Assembly (NCBI GenBank): GCA_035041965.1
Contig: JAPYMA010001677.1
Location: 124,001-188,000 of the forward strand
DNA length: 64,000 nt
DNA from: Anisakis pegreffii
Taxonomy: Eukaryota > Nematoda > Chromadorea > Rhabditida > Anisakidae
Direction of reading: 5' to 3'
Below are positions 16,395 through 27,974 of this stretch, one piece after another (the first letter of the stretch is position 1; each line of letters opens with the position of its first letter). The translations under genes and the position numbers were made by a program. Below the pieces are notes generated by a model that made no database searches, was not told the origin of the DNA, and worked only from the letters and a program-made list of their open reading frames with translations.

Positions 16395-19378
16395 CTAATT
16401 AGCAAATATATGAGCTTAATTCAAGCAGTCAATCGAACAACTGCAGCTCCGCCAGTCAAGGAAACAAGCCGCGCTACAACGACATACAAGTGGTGGTAAA
16501 TCAGTTAGAAGCATTGATGACCCATACACAAATGGTACTGTGATTAATCAAAAGCGTTCATGAAGTTGGACAAATTTCGACGAGAAACACCTGTGGTGAA
16601 ACACCTATGAATAGCACATCCCTTGACAAACACTTTCTCAACGAAGTGCGCCATTATCAATTTTCAACAAGGCTGAGGAAATTGCTGATCTGAATTAAGA
16701 ATTGATGAGCAATTTTGATGAATCCACATTACACTGATAATTAGAAACAAGCTGTCGAGAAAATATCGTCACATTATCTAGAGAGGAAAAAAAACGAATT
16801 GAAGAGGGAATATAATACATTTTCTCACTTACCCATAATGCATTTACTCATTTACAATAAGCAAACAGTGAATTAAAAGAAATCCGTTACTAACATCTTC
16901 AATGCGCTCGTAAATTTCATAACATCCAGCTGTACTCATGTTTGAAGTGGCTGAACGAGAGGTATGTGCTAGAATGAAGGGCACTTATCAGCGTAAATGA
17001 AAACCTCATTAACTACGTCTGTGAGCAAATTTGCTTCACGAAATCAAACCCTGAAGAAACTCCGATGGAAGCATTCGAAAACTTTTAAAAAATTGAACCT
17101 GAAACAATGTTCAAGGCAAAGTTCAAGATGAATTGCATATCAACTTCTAAAAGAGAATTTCACGGTGGAGCAGTAACCTGAATTTATCTTGAACACGGCA
17201 TATATCAGCATAACCTTCCGTCTTTCAAAATTGAAATGGATCACTAATATTTCTCTTGAATAAACGAGGTGCTGGATGGTGGAACATCAAGTGTGATCTT
17301 GCAGAACATGCAGAACATGAACGATTTATGGTTTTATGCCAACACACTACAATGGCTGGATGAGCAAATGTACAGTTTCATATCGATGTGTATTTATACT
17401 CGATGCGTGCTGATAGAAAAATGATTGAAAGTCATTGAAGGGGTGGATACAGTCCAGCAGTTGATGAGAAATCTGTCGGATTTTGTAGTTATTGTTGTTG
17501 GAAATTTTGGATTTGTACGAGAAGAAATGAGTTGAGCTGAATCTTAGAAAAACGATATTGAAATGAAGTGAGAATCACAACAATTGCTGAGTTGAGTTTG
17601 CAAAAAAAAGAGAACGAAAATATTCGGAATACAAATTTGTGAATGCATTTCATGAATTTTTATCCGAGATTTCGTTTCCCAGTCAGTAAAAAAGAGTTTC
17701 ATTGATGCACTTTTTGAAATTCATTTCAATTCATTTTACCAACTCATCAAGCAAACCATAATCTCAAATTGCTGATGTGATCACATCGAATAGAGTTTAC
17801 AGGGAAAATCGATTTCATTTTTCTTTTAATATGGATGAACCATTCGGAAAACTAATTATATGAAAGAATTGGAAATAAAACATGGAAATAGTAATAATGA
17901 TGTCTTTCGGCGATATCTCATAACCCACGTACGCCTATCGTATACGTGAATGATCATCGGATTATTCAAAGTGACAAGGATGAGATAATTGCGAGATGGA
18001 GCATTTGGAGATTGCTACTAATAAGGCTCACTCAAATGACAATTGAATTTGACTGCTCAACGAGGATTAGCCTGCGAATGGTTAACGGCAGAAACAAGCG
18101 ATACATTCGTTTCGATCGGAAAAGAAAACAAACAACGAGGATGATGGTGGATTAATATTTGATATCACCTGAGTTTAACTGATCTCAGTCAAAACTGTAG
18201 AGAGAACTACGTCACCTAGAATACTCACGAAAATACTGAATACCTATCAGTAGTTTCGGATCATTCGACCAAGCAAGCATAGTTTTTACCTAGAAGCTCA
18301 GCAATTATTTATACATGGATGGTATCATTGATTCAAATGAAAGATGCTGAATTCATTGCAAAGGAAAGATATTTGAGAATGCATTGGGTCACTTCAAAAC
18401 GTTTACTGAACTGAATCAGTAATTGAATGATAGAAATGATGTATGTCAAGGGTTTGATTCGAAAAAGATAAAGGATTAATTCACTGGAGAACAGGTTGTA
18501 GCTTGCCATCTTTAGGAAATTAAGTTCTAACACCGAACCTTCACCTCTGCTGGATTATCAGAATGATCCAAATATTCGGGAAGCCAAATGTTCATATCAG
18601 GATGGTTGTTTTGTAAGACATTTGACTTCTGGAAATATAGAAAAGTTATAGTCTGGAACATTTAAAATGGTTGCATAATGCCGCAAAAATTAGCACAAGT
18701 TTGATGGCCACACGTCTCCTTCATCCTCCAGTTTGCGATTCCTGAATTTTGGTGGTCGGAAACATTTGCTTCCAGCCGATCTTTTGCTCATTTCTCACCT
18801 TTGATATTAGTCGTATTGATGAAATTTCACTGCAAGTACCTGTCGAATTTTTCGTAATCAACAAATACACCACTGCCACATCGAGACATTTCATTTGTCC
18901 CATTGGATTCAGGACTTTCATACGTCTTCAATCAATCCATGTTGGTGACTCATTCAATTCATCAGAATACGTCAGCAACGGTGTTCCTCAAGGTTCCGTT
19001 CTGGGTCCCTTTCACTTCCTAATCCGATTAGAGGGTCTACTAGAATGCCTTTTCCAGAAATGATGAGAGATTATGATTACGTAACAAGACAAAATGCAAT
19101 TGAAATTTCATCGTTTGCTTGCATATCTCAATATACAAACTTTCGCTGTCTTATGAAAGGGTATGACGGACCCTTGCTCAAACGAATATCTTATCTCATC
19201 ACTACCGAGAATAAATGCAACGCTGAAAATATCATACACTACTATTGGTATGATAAATTAGCATATATGGTCATTTCCTGTCATACCTGTGCATTTCAGT
19301 CTGTACGTCTAGATGCATAATTCGATGCGTCATTGATACTGTGAATAAGATGAAAATTGTTTTGTCGATTTGCATAAT
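16395..19378 (+). repeat. Left arm of a ~3 kb inverted duplication (subtelomere-like)
   Basis: This segment is the reverse complement of 22394-25352, with scattered substitutions and small indels. The outer edge is at CTAATTAGCAAATATATGAGC (16395); the inner edge is TTTGCATAAT ending at 19378. Outer parts differ visibly: between about 16,440 and 16,700 I count substitutions every 15-20 bases and a 6-base indel. Parts near 17.95-18.55 kb look identical, since ORFs of 69 and 66 codons there translate to the same proteins in both arms. It contains decayed retroelement sequence and no intact gene. It is best explained as subtelomeric sequence shared by two chromosome ends. Confidence 0.9.
17940..19063 (+). 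mobile_element. Decayed LINE (non-LTR retrotransposon) fragment, left copy
   Basis: At 18749-19063 a 104-codon frame ends in SNGVPQGSVLGP, the reverse transcriptase motif typical of CR1/Jockey/RTE-like LINEs; it is preceded by a region resembling the RT sequence before that motif. Upstream, at 17946, VNDHRIIQSDKDEIIARW resembles the linker that follows the endonuclease domain in RTE-type elements. The frames are broken by stops between these pieces and no catalytic YADD box follows, so it is dead. It points toward the telomere array. The subclass is uncertain. Confidence 0.6.
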
Positions 19379-19793
19379 TTACAGAATCGTTAGTGAAAAA
19401 TTATTACCTGGATTACGTGGATTGTCGAGGCTATCGAACGTTTGTAACGTTGCTGGCCACAATGCTCGCGTTTCCGTTCGCATTATTTGAGCCTTGATTG
19501 ACGCCACCCGCTAGTGTAAAATTATGCATTTTAGTTGCTGGGTGTTATTTTCCAATTTTATGCAAACGACGTTGGAGTTTGATGAATTTGCATCGTCGTG
19601 AAACGATATAAGCCGTCAATTCGTATGAATGAGCGCCACTGCGCTATTGAATTGAGACTATCTCCAGAAAATGGCTATGCCTGCTCAGGATAACAAATGG
19701 CTCGACAAAATATATTTTTTTGTGAATGAGGAGATCCAGCTGGATCGACTGATGCAAAAAAATTTATGCGTTAGTGGGCAAGCTTGAGTTTAC
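19379..19793. other. Left-only segment between the arm and the telomere array
   Basis: 415 bp present only on the left side. On the right, the telomere repeats directly abut the equivalent of position 19378. I see no gene or TTAGGC repeats in it. It is presumably subtelomeric sequence lost from the other end, or gained at this one. Confidence 0.6.
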
Positions 19794-20815
19794 GGCTTAG
19801 GCTTAGGCTTAGGCTTAGGCTTAGGCTTAGGCTTAGGCTTAGGCTTAGGCTTAGGCTTAGGCTTAGGCTTAGGCTTAGGCTTAGGCTTAGGCTTAGGCTT
19901 AGGCTTAGGCTTAGGCTTAGGCTTAGGCTTAGGCTTAGGCTTAGGCTTAGGCTTAGGCTTAGGCTTAGGCTTAGGCTTAGGCTTAGGCTTAGGCTTAGGC
20001 TTAGGCTTAGGCTTAGGCTTAGGCTTAGGCTTGAGGCTTAGGCTTAGGCTTAGGCTTAGGCTTAGGCTTAGGCTTAGGCTTAGGCTTAGGCTTAGGCTTA
20101 GGCTTAGGCTTAGGCTTAGGCTTAGGCTTAGGCTTAGGCTTAGGCTTAGGCTTAGGCTTAGGCTTAGGCTTAGGCTTAGGCTTAGGCTTAGGCTTAGGCT
20201 TAGGCTTAGGCTTAGGCTTAGGCTTAGGCTTAGGCTTAGGCTTAGGCTTAGGCTTAGGCTTAGGCTTAGGCTTAGGCTTAGGCTTAGGCTTAGGCTTAGG
20301 CTTAGGCTTAGGCTTAGGCTTAGGCTTAGGCTTAGGCTTAGGCTTAGGCTTAGGCTTAGGCTTAGGCTTAGGCTTAGGCTTAGGCTTAGGCTTAGGCTTA
20401 GGCTTAGGCTTAGGCTTAGGCTTAGGCTTAGGCTTAGGCTTAGGCTTAGGCTTAGGCTTAGGCTTAGGCTTAGGCTTAGGCTTAGGCTTAGGCTTAGGCT
20501 TGGGCTTGGGCTTAGGCTTAGGCTTAGGCTTAGGCTTAGGCTTGGGCTTAGGCTTAGGCTTAGGCTTAGGCTTAGGCTTAGGCTTAGGCTTAGGCTTAGG
20601 CTTAGGCTTAGGCTTAGGCTTAGGCTTAGGCTTAGGCTTAGGCTTAGGCTTAGGCTTAGGCTTAGGCTTAGGCTTAGGCTTAGGCTTAGGCTTAGGCTTA
20701 GGCTTAGGCTTAGGCTTAGGCTTAGGCTTAGGCTTAGGCTTAGGCTTAGGCTTAGGCTTAGGCTTAGGCTTAGGCTTAGGCTTAGGCTTAGGCTTAGGCT
20801 TAGGCTTAGGCTTAG
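19794..20815 (+). repeat. Telomeric repeat array (TTAGGC)n
   Basis: Roughly 170 copies of TTAGGC, the nematode telomere unit, in G-strand orientation pointing right, as at the right end of a chromosome. The array is nearly perfect. Exceptions are one TTGAGGC at about 20,030 and TTGGGC variants near 20,500-20,550. Leu/Arg and Gly/Leu dipeptide ORFs across it are translations of the repeat, not genes. Confidence 0.98.
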
Positions 20816-20899
20816 TGCTTAGCTTAGGCTTTAGTAGCTTGTAGGCTTAGGCTTGTAGCTTAGGCTTCAGCCTAAGCTTAGGCTTAGGCTTAAGCCTAA
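20816..20899. repeat. Telomere orientation-switch zone
   Basis: The G-strand array decays (GTGCTTAGC, CTTTAGTAGCTTGTAGGC). It flips to GCCTAAGC at about 20,869, flips back to TTAGGCTTAGGC at 20,878-20,891, then changes to GCCTAA for good. Small palindromes such as CCTAAGCTTAGG and TTAGGCTTAAGCCTAA mark the flips. Confidence 0.9.
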
Positions 20900-22393
20900 G
20901 CCTAAGCCTTAGCCTAAGCTTAAGCCTAAGCCTAAGCCTAAGCCTAAGCCTAAGCTCTAGGCCTAAGCCCAAGCCTAAGCCTAAGCCTAAGCCTAAGCCT
21001 AAGCCTAAGCCCAAGCCTAAGCCTAAGCCTAAGCCTAAGCCTAGCCTAAGCCTAAGCCTAAGCCTCAAGCCTAAGCCTCAAGCCTAAGCCCAAGCCCAAG
21101 CCCAAGCCTCAAGCCTAAGCCCAAGCTCAAGCCCAAGCCTCAAGCCTAGCCTCAAGCCCAAGCCCAAGCCCAAGCCCAAGCCCAAGCCTGCCTAAGCCCA
21201 AGCCCAAGCCCAAGCCCAAGCCTAAGCCTAAGCCCAAGCCTAAGCTCAAGCCCAAGCCCAAGCCCAAGCCCAAGCCCAAGCCTAAGCCTAAGCCCAAGCC
21301 TAAGCCTAAGCCTAAGCCCAAGCCCAAGCCTAAGCCTAAGCCTAAGCCTAAGCCTAAGCCTAAGCCTAAGCCTAAGCCCAAGCCTAAGCCTAAGCCTAAG
21401 CCTAAGCCTAAGCCTAAGCCTAAGCCTAAGCCTAAGCCTAAGCCTAAGCCTAAGCCTAAGCCTAAGCCTAAGCCTAAGCCTAAGCCTAAGCCTAAGCCTA
21501 AGCCTAAGCCTAAGCCTAAGCCTAAGCCTAAGCCCAAGCCTAAGCCTAAGCCTAAGCCTAAGCCTAAGCCTAAGCCTAAGCCTAAGCCTAAGCCTAAGCC
21601 TAAGCCCAAGCCTAAGCCTAAGCCTAAGCCTAAGCCTAAGCCTAAGCCTAAGCCTAAGCCTAAGCCTAAGCCTAAGCCTAAGCCTAAGCCTAAGCCTAAG
21701 CCTAAGCCTAAGCCTAAGCCTAAGCCTAAGCCTAAGCCTAAGCCTAAGCCTAAGCCTAAGCCTAAGCCTAAGCCTAAGCCTAAGCCTAAGCCTAAGCCTA
21801 AGCCTAAGCCTAAGCCTAAGCCTAAGCCCAAGCCCAAGCCTAAGCCTAAGCCCAAGCCTAAGCCTAAGCCTAAGCCTAAGCCTAAGCCCAAGCCTAAGCC
21901 TAAGCCTAAGCCTAAGCCCAAGCCTAAGCCTAAGCCTAAGCCTAAGCCTAAGCCTAAGCCTAAGCCTAAGCCTAAGCCTAAGCCTAAGCCTAAGCCTAAG
22001 CCTAAGCCTAAGCCTAAGCCTAAGCCTAAGCCTAAGCCTAAGCCTAAGCCTAAGCCTAAGCCTAAGCCTAAGCCTAAGCCTAAGCCTAAGCCTAAGCCTA
22101 AGCCTAAGCCTAAGCCTAAGCCTAAGCCTAAGCCTAAGCCTAAGCCTAAGCCTAAGCCTAAGCCTAAGCCTAAGCCTAAGCCTAAGCCTAAGCCTAAGCC
22201 TAAGCCTAAGCCTAAGCCTAAGCCCAAGCCTAAGCCTAAGCCTAAGCCTAAGCCTAAGCCTAAGCCTAAGCCTAAGCCTAAGCCTAAGCCTAAGCCTAAG
22301 CCTAAGCCTAAGCCTAAGCCTAAGCCTAAGCCTAAGCCTAAGCCTAAGCCTAAGCCTAAGCCTAAGCCTAAGCCTAAGCCTAAGCCTAAGCCT
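20900..22393 (-). repeat. Telomeric repeat array (GCCTAA)n
   Basis: Roughly 250 copies in C-strand orientation, as at the left end of a chromosome. The first ~450 bp (to about 21,340) are mixed with GCCCAA, GCCTCAA and truncated units. The rest is almost perfect, with sporadic GCCCAA. It abuts ATTATGCAAATCGAC at 22394 without any intervening segment. Confidence 0.98.
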
Positions 22394-25352
22394 ATTATGC
22401 AAATCGACAAAACAATTTTCATCTTACTCACAGTATCAATGACGCATCTAGACATACAGACTGAAATGCACAGGTATGACGGGAAATGACCATATATGCT
22501 AATTTATCATACAAATAATAGTGTATGATATTTTCGGCGTTGCATTTATTCTCGGTAGTGATGAGACAAGATATTTGTTTGAGCAAGGGTCAGTCATACC
22601 CTTTCATAAAACAGCGAAAGTTTGCATACTGAGATATGCAAGCAAACAATGAAATTTCAATTGCATTTTGTCTTGTTACGTAATCATAATCTCTCATCAT
22701 TTCTGGAAAAGGCATTCTAGTAGACCCTCTAATCGGATTAGGAAGTGAAAGGGACCCAGAACGGAACCTTGAGGAACACCGTTGCTGACGTATTCTGATG
22801 AACTGAATGAGTCACCAACATGGATTGATTGAAGACGTATGAAAATGCTGAATCCAATGGGACAAATGAAATGTCTCGATGTGGCAGTGGTGTACTTGTT
22901 GATTGCAAAAAAAATCAACACGCATTTGCAGTGAAATTTTATCGATACGACTAATATCAAAGGTGAGAAATGAGCAAAAGATCGGCTCGAAGCAAATGTT
23001 TCCGACCACCGAAATTCAGGAATCGCAAACTGTAGGATGAAGGAGACGTGTGGCCATCAAACTTGTGTTAATTTTTTCGGCATCATGCAACCATTTTAAA
23101 TGTTCCAGACTATAAGTTTTCTATATTTCCAGAAGTCAAATGTCTTACAAAACAACCATCCTGATATGAACATTTGGCTTCCCGAATATTTGGATCATTC
23201 TGATAATCCAGCAGAGGTGAAGGTTCGGTGTTAGAACTTAATTTCCTAAAGATGGCAAGCTACAACCTGTTCTCCAGTGAATTAATCCTTTATCTTTTTC
23301 GAATCAAACCCTTGACATACATCATTTCTATCATTCAATTACTGATTCAGTTCAGTAAACGTTTTGAAGTGACCCAATGCATTCTCAAATATCTTTCCTT
23401 TGCAATGAATTCAGCATCTTTCATTTGAATCAATGATACCATCCATGTATAAATAATTGCTGAGCTTCTAGGTAAAAACTATGCTTGCTTGGTCGAATGA
23501 TCCGAAACTACTGATAGGTATTCAGTATTTTCGTGAGTATTCTAGGTGACGTAGTTCTCTCTACAGTTTTGACTGAGATCAGTTAAACTCAGGTGATATC
23601 AAATATTAATCCACCATCATCCTCGTTGTTTGTTTTCTTTTCCGATCGAAACGAATGTATCGCTTGTTTCTGCCGTTAACCATTCGCAGGCTAATCCTCG
23701 TTGAGCAGTCAAATTCAATTGTCATTTGAGTGAGCCTTATTAGTAGCAATCTCCAAATGCTCCATCTCGCAATTATCTCATCCTTGTCACTTTGAATAAT
23801 CCGATGATCATTCACGTATACGATAGGCGTACGTGGGTTATGAGATATCGCCGAAAGACATCATTATTACTATTTCCATGTTTTATTTCCAATTCTTTCA
23901 TATAATTAGTTTTTCGAATGGTTCATCCATTTAAAAGGAAAATGAAATCGATTTTTCCCTGTCAATTCTATTCGATGCGATCATATCAGCTCAATTTGAG
24001 GTTATGGTTTGTTCCATGAGTTGGTGAAATAAACTGGAATGAATTTTAGAAAGTGCATCATTAAATTCATTGTTACTGACTGCGAAACGAAATCTCGAAT
24101 AAAAATTCATGATATGCATTCACAAATTTGTATCCCGAATATTTTAGTTCTCTTGATTTTTGCAAACTCAACTCAACAATTCTTATGATTCTCACTTCAT
24201 TTCAATATCGTTTTTCTAAAATTCAACTCAACTCATTTCTTCTCGTACAAATCCGACATTTCCAACCGTACTAACTACAAAATCCCACAGATTTCAAATC
24301 AACTACTGGACTGGATGCACCCCTTCAATGACTTTTAATCATTTTTCTATCAGCACGCATCGAGTATAAACACACCATCGATATGGAACTGTACATTTGC
24401 TCATCCAACTATTGTAGCGTGTTGGCATAAAACCATACATCGTTCAAGATCTTACTTGATATTCCACGATCGAGCACCTCGTTTATTCAAGAGGTATATT
24501 GGTGATCCTTTTCAGTTTTGAAAAACGGAAGGTTTTGCTGATATATGCCGTGTTCAAGATAAATTCAGGTTACTGCTCCACCGTGAAATTCCCTTTTAGA
24601 AGTTGATATGCAATTCATTTTGAACTTTGCCTTGAACTTATCATTGTTTTAGGTTCAATTTTTTGAAGTTTTTGATTGCTTCCATCGGAGTTTCCTCAGG
24701 GTTTGATTTTGTGAAGCAAATTTGCTCACCGACGTAGTTAATGAGGTTTTCATTTACGCTGATAAGTGCCCTTCATCCTGGCACGTACCTCTCGTTCAGC
24801 CACTTCAAACATGAGTACAACTGGATGTTACGAAATTTACGAGCGTATTGAAGATGTCAGTAACCGATTTCTTTTAATTCACTCTTTGTTTATTGTGAAT
24901 GCATTATGGGTAAATGAGAAAATGTATTATGTTCCCTCTTCAGTTCGCTTTGTTCTCTCCAGATAATGTTTAGATATTTTCTCGGCAGCTTGCTTCTAAT
25001 TATCGGTGTAATGTGGATTTGTCGAAATTGCTCATCAATTCTTAATTCAGATCAGCAATTCCCTCAGCCTTTTTGAGAATTGATAATGGCGCACTTCGTT
25101 GAGAAAGTGTTCATGTGTTTGTCAAGGGAGGTGCTATTCATAGGTGTTTCACTACAGGTGTTTCACATCGAAATTTGTCCAACTTCATGATCGCTTTTGA
25201 TTGATCACAGTGCCATTTGTGTATGGGTCATTGATGCTTCTAACTGATTTATCACCACTTCTATGTCGTTGTAGCGGGGCTTGTTTCCTTGACCGACGGA
25301 GCTGCAGTTGTTCGATTGACTGCTTGAATTAAGCTCATATATTTGCTAATTA
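22394..25352 (-). repeat. Right arm of the inverted duplication
   Basis: Diverged reverse complement of 16395-19378; see that entry for the comparison. Its inner edge touches the telomere array directly. The outer edge is GCTAATTAG at about 25,344-25,352, after which the two flanks are unrelated. Confidence 0.9.
22697..23815 (-). mobile_element. Decayed LINE fragment, right copy
   Basis: Mirror of the left LINE fragment: the minus strand at 22960-22697 again reads SNGVPQGSVLGP, and 23815-23606 carries the same 69-codon linker frame. The run before the RT motif is altered relative to the left copy by an A-rich stretch near 22,908-22,918. It points toward the telomere, as on the left. Confidence 0.6.
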
Positions 25353-27969
25353 GTCTCTTGAGTAGTTGATCGTTCGTAGCGCAGTTTTATTGCAGCTTTA
25401 TCGCGGTAATGGGATGAGTAAGAGTGGAATAGCTCTGTATATCTGAAGAGAATCATTCTGAAAAGATTTTTAAAAAAGTGCACCTTTTGCATCATAAGGA
25501 GAATTGCTACATTTTCGAGCTTTCACGATGGCTCATGAATATGCGCGGGTACGAGAAGGAGCATGCCAACAGTGGCAAACGCTACTACTAGTCAGGCATT
25601 TGCTCGTAAATGATAAACGCTGTTCACGCAGCTTGCAAAAGTTGTTAAGTAATTTGATTTCCGAGACAACGATGTGTTCACAATCTTGACGACTACAGAT
25701 TCGATTGCTTATAAAATAAGAAAAGAAGAAATATGCAAATCAACTTCAAAATAAAATTGGCGGTTGATTTGCTGACGATGAGATGCACAAATCGTGATCG
25801 TTTTATTTTCATGATTATTCCCACTTTTCAAATTCATTCAGTTGATTCGTCCAAGTTGAGCAGTTTGAAGGAATGTCTACCCACTGAATTGAACTCTCGT
25901 TTTGTGATCAGGCAATACTGAATATTTATGGTACATAATGGTGTAGCTTTGTTCATTCTGAGAGCAATTCCATAAACAACTCACGCTTGATAGTCCCAAA
26001 TTAATTGAATAATTCAAAACGTTACGCTGAATGTTTTAATAACTTAGCAAAGAAGAAATAGGCAAATTCCGTATGTAACTTTTGGAATTGTAATTATGCG
26101 AAAAATTCTCATAGTCAGACACCTGACTGATTTCTTTGGCGATGGGTCCTCCGCTAAGAAATGCACTCCGTTCCAGATTCTGAACCATCAAACCTAGCCA
26201 TACGAAGGTGCTGAAATCCGACGATAACTCATTTTTGAGTATGAATGATGGCCAATAATGTTACGACGAAGTGATTTAAATTTTGAGAATAAATGTAATT
26301 CGAGTCATTCATAAATCACTGCAGTTGCTTTCTGCAATATGCACATTTTCAAAATAAAATCTCTATGAAATGTGAACAAACTATACGTAATCGACTTCCC
26401 TATGGCAACATAATTTATATCATAATTTGATAATGACCGCAAGGGCGCAATCGCAATTATTTGACAATTGTAACGCTCCACTGTGGCAGTATGTGGGCAT
26501 TCAGACTTCTCAACAATCACTACGTTGGCTTAATAAAGTTTCTTGTGATACTTATGTCGACTCAACATTCAGCCTGATTTTCACAGAACGAATTTCTCTT
26601 TGAATTATAACTCCTTGTTCAGTTTCATCACACCATTTGGTGAACTCTTACGCCTCGAAAATACTGACTACCTAAGCAATGAATGCTTTCAGAGGCAATG
26701 AGCTACTCTGAAATTCCTTGTGGCTACTAAGCAGAGCTACTAAGCTAGGAATTTCAGAAGAGCTACTAAGCAGCTCTTCTGAAATTCCTTGTGGCCTTAC
26801 GGATGATCCATTTTAACTGTAGAGTTTTCGCATTAAGTGCAGACTGCTTTGTAGCAGACATATTAATATTCAATTTGCTGTTTGAGATGGACAGATGTTA
26901 CGCTACAGAGGATCAAATTAGTGGACTATTGAATTTGTTTGCTGTCAATACCTCTGCTGATTATGGTGATATACTCAAAACATCAATGTCGAGATAGATC
27001 GCTGAATAGTTTTTGCCCAGGAGCTGACTGGCCGCAGCGATTAATTAGTTGAATATCGTGACAATAAAAAATTATGACGTGAATGAATTTGATGAAATTT
27101 CTTTTCAATTAAATATTCATTCGTTTGAAATAGTGAATAGTACAATTCTCAATGATAACGAGCAACGAATATACTGCCTCAACTGGTGTTGGGAGGTTTC
27201 CGCACTGCATCTGTTTTCTGTCGTTCCAAATGGAATTTGCGTTGAACTGTCTTATTTTACCGTTGAAGACTTCCAGTTTCACCACTTAGCCATTTCAACA
27301 TTTAATTAGACTTCACTTCTGAGTTGCCGTTTGACAAAAGAACTGAGGTCGTCAACGGCGTTATGACGGATAATTTTTGAAAAAAAAATTCACTAAAAGG
27401 AGATTTTAGGTGACATTGAAGTTTGAATGTGGGTACTTTTTCGTGAATGCTTTTCGAAAATTTTGATGCAGCTAGTATACCAAGGAAACTGAACAGTAAC
27501 AAATTTTCGATTTCCTATTCCCTAAAAAGTTACTTGTTTTCGCTGCATGCTTGCAACATAAGAAGTACTGAGTGACAAACGGGATTTTTTTCTTTACGCA
27601 ACTTTGTATAGCAGATTAATTGCAAAGTACGTGAAAGCAAACTAATTGCACTCTGAAAATCTCATGAACACTTCAAAAAAGTGTTTTAAAGCCAACTAAA
27701 TTTGAAAACCAAATGCATTTTGAAGACCAACTACATTTGAAACCGTGTGAGTGATGAATAAGTATCGAATCTGTCAACATCAGTTTGACAGCAATTCTGG
27801 TGGATTCATCGGCATTACCATATTATGATGTACTTCGTTAATTTGTGCGAAATTATCAAAACTATGCTTGTCAGTAATATTTCTAGATATTGGTATGATT
27901 TTTACAAATATCGCTCTGTTAGTTTGTCGCGGATCGCATACGAACTATTCATAATGTGAATAATTTCAG
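25353..27969. other. Right flank of the junction, no supported gene
   Basis: 2.6 kb between the inverted arm and the first right-hand gene. It has several ORFs of 60-86 codons (25504-25689, 27049-27309 on plus; 26520-26305 on minus). None has splice context or recognisable family features. A cluster of small repeats at 26,707-26,795 is listed separately. Confidence 0.4.
26707..26795. repeat. Nested direct and inverted repeat cluster
   Basis: TCTGAAATTCCTTGTGGC occurs at 26707-26724 and again at 26778-26795. An inverted part-copy, AGGAATTTCAGA, lies at 26747-26758. AGAGCTACTAAG is repeated between them, and AGAGCTACTAAGCAGCTCT can fold. It looks like replication-slippage or template-switch debris. 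Confidence 0.6.
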
Positions 27970-27974
27970 GCGAA

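Noticed and set aside
19784..22455. Very long ORFs of Leu-Arg or Leu-Gly dipeptides (up to 442 codons)
   Set aside because: They are translations of the TTAGGC/GCCTAA hexamer arrays, which stay open in several frames on each strand; not genes.
16395..25352. The whole inverted structure as a simple fold-back read artefact
   Set aside because: A fold-back would give identical arms. Here the arms differ by substitutions, a 6-base indel and a 415-bp segment, and the outer flanks are unrelated. A chimeric join of two real ends is still possible and is noted in the findings.
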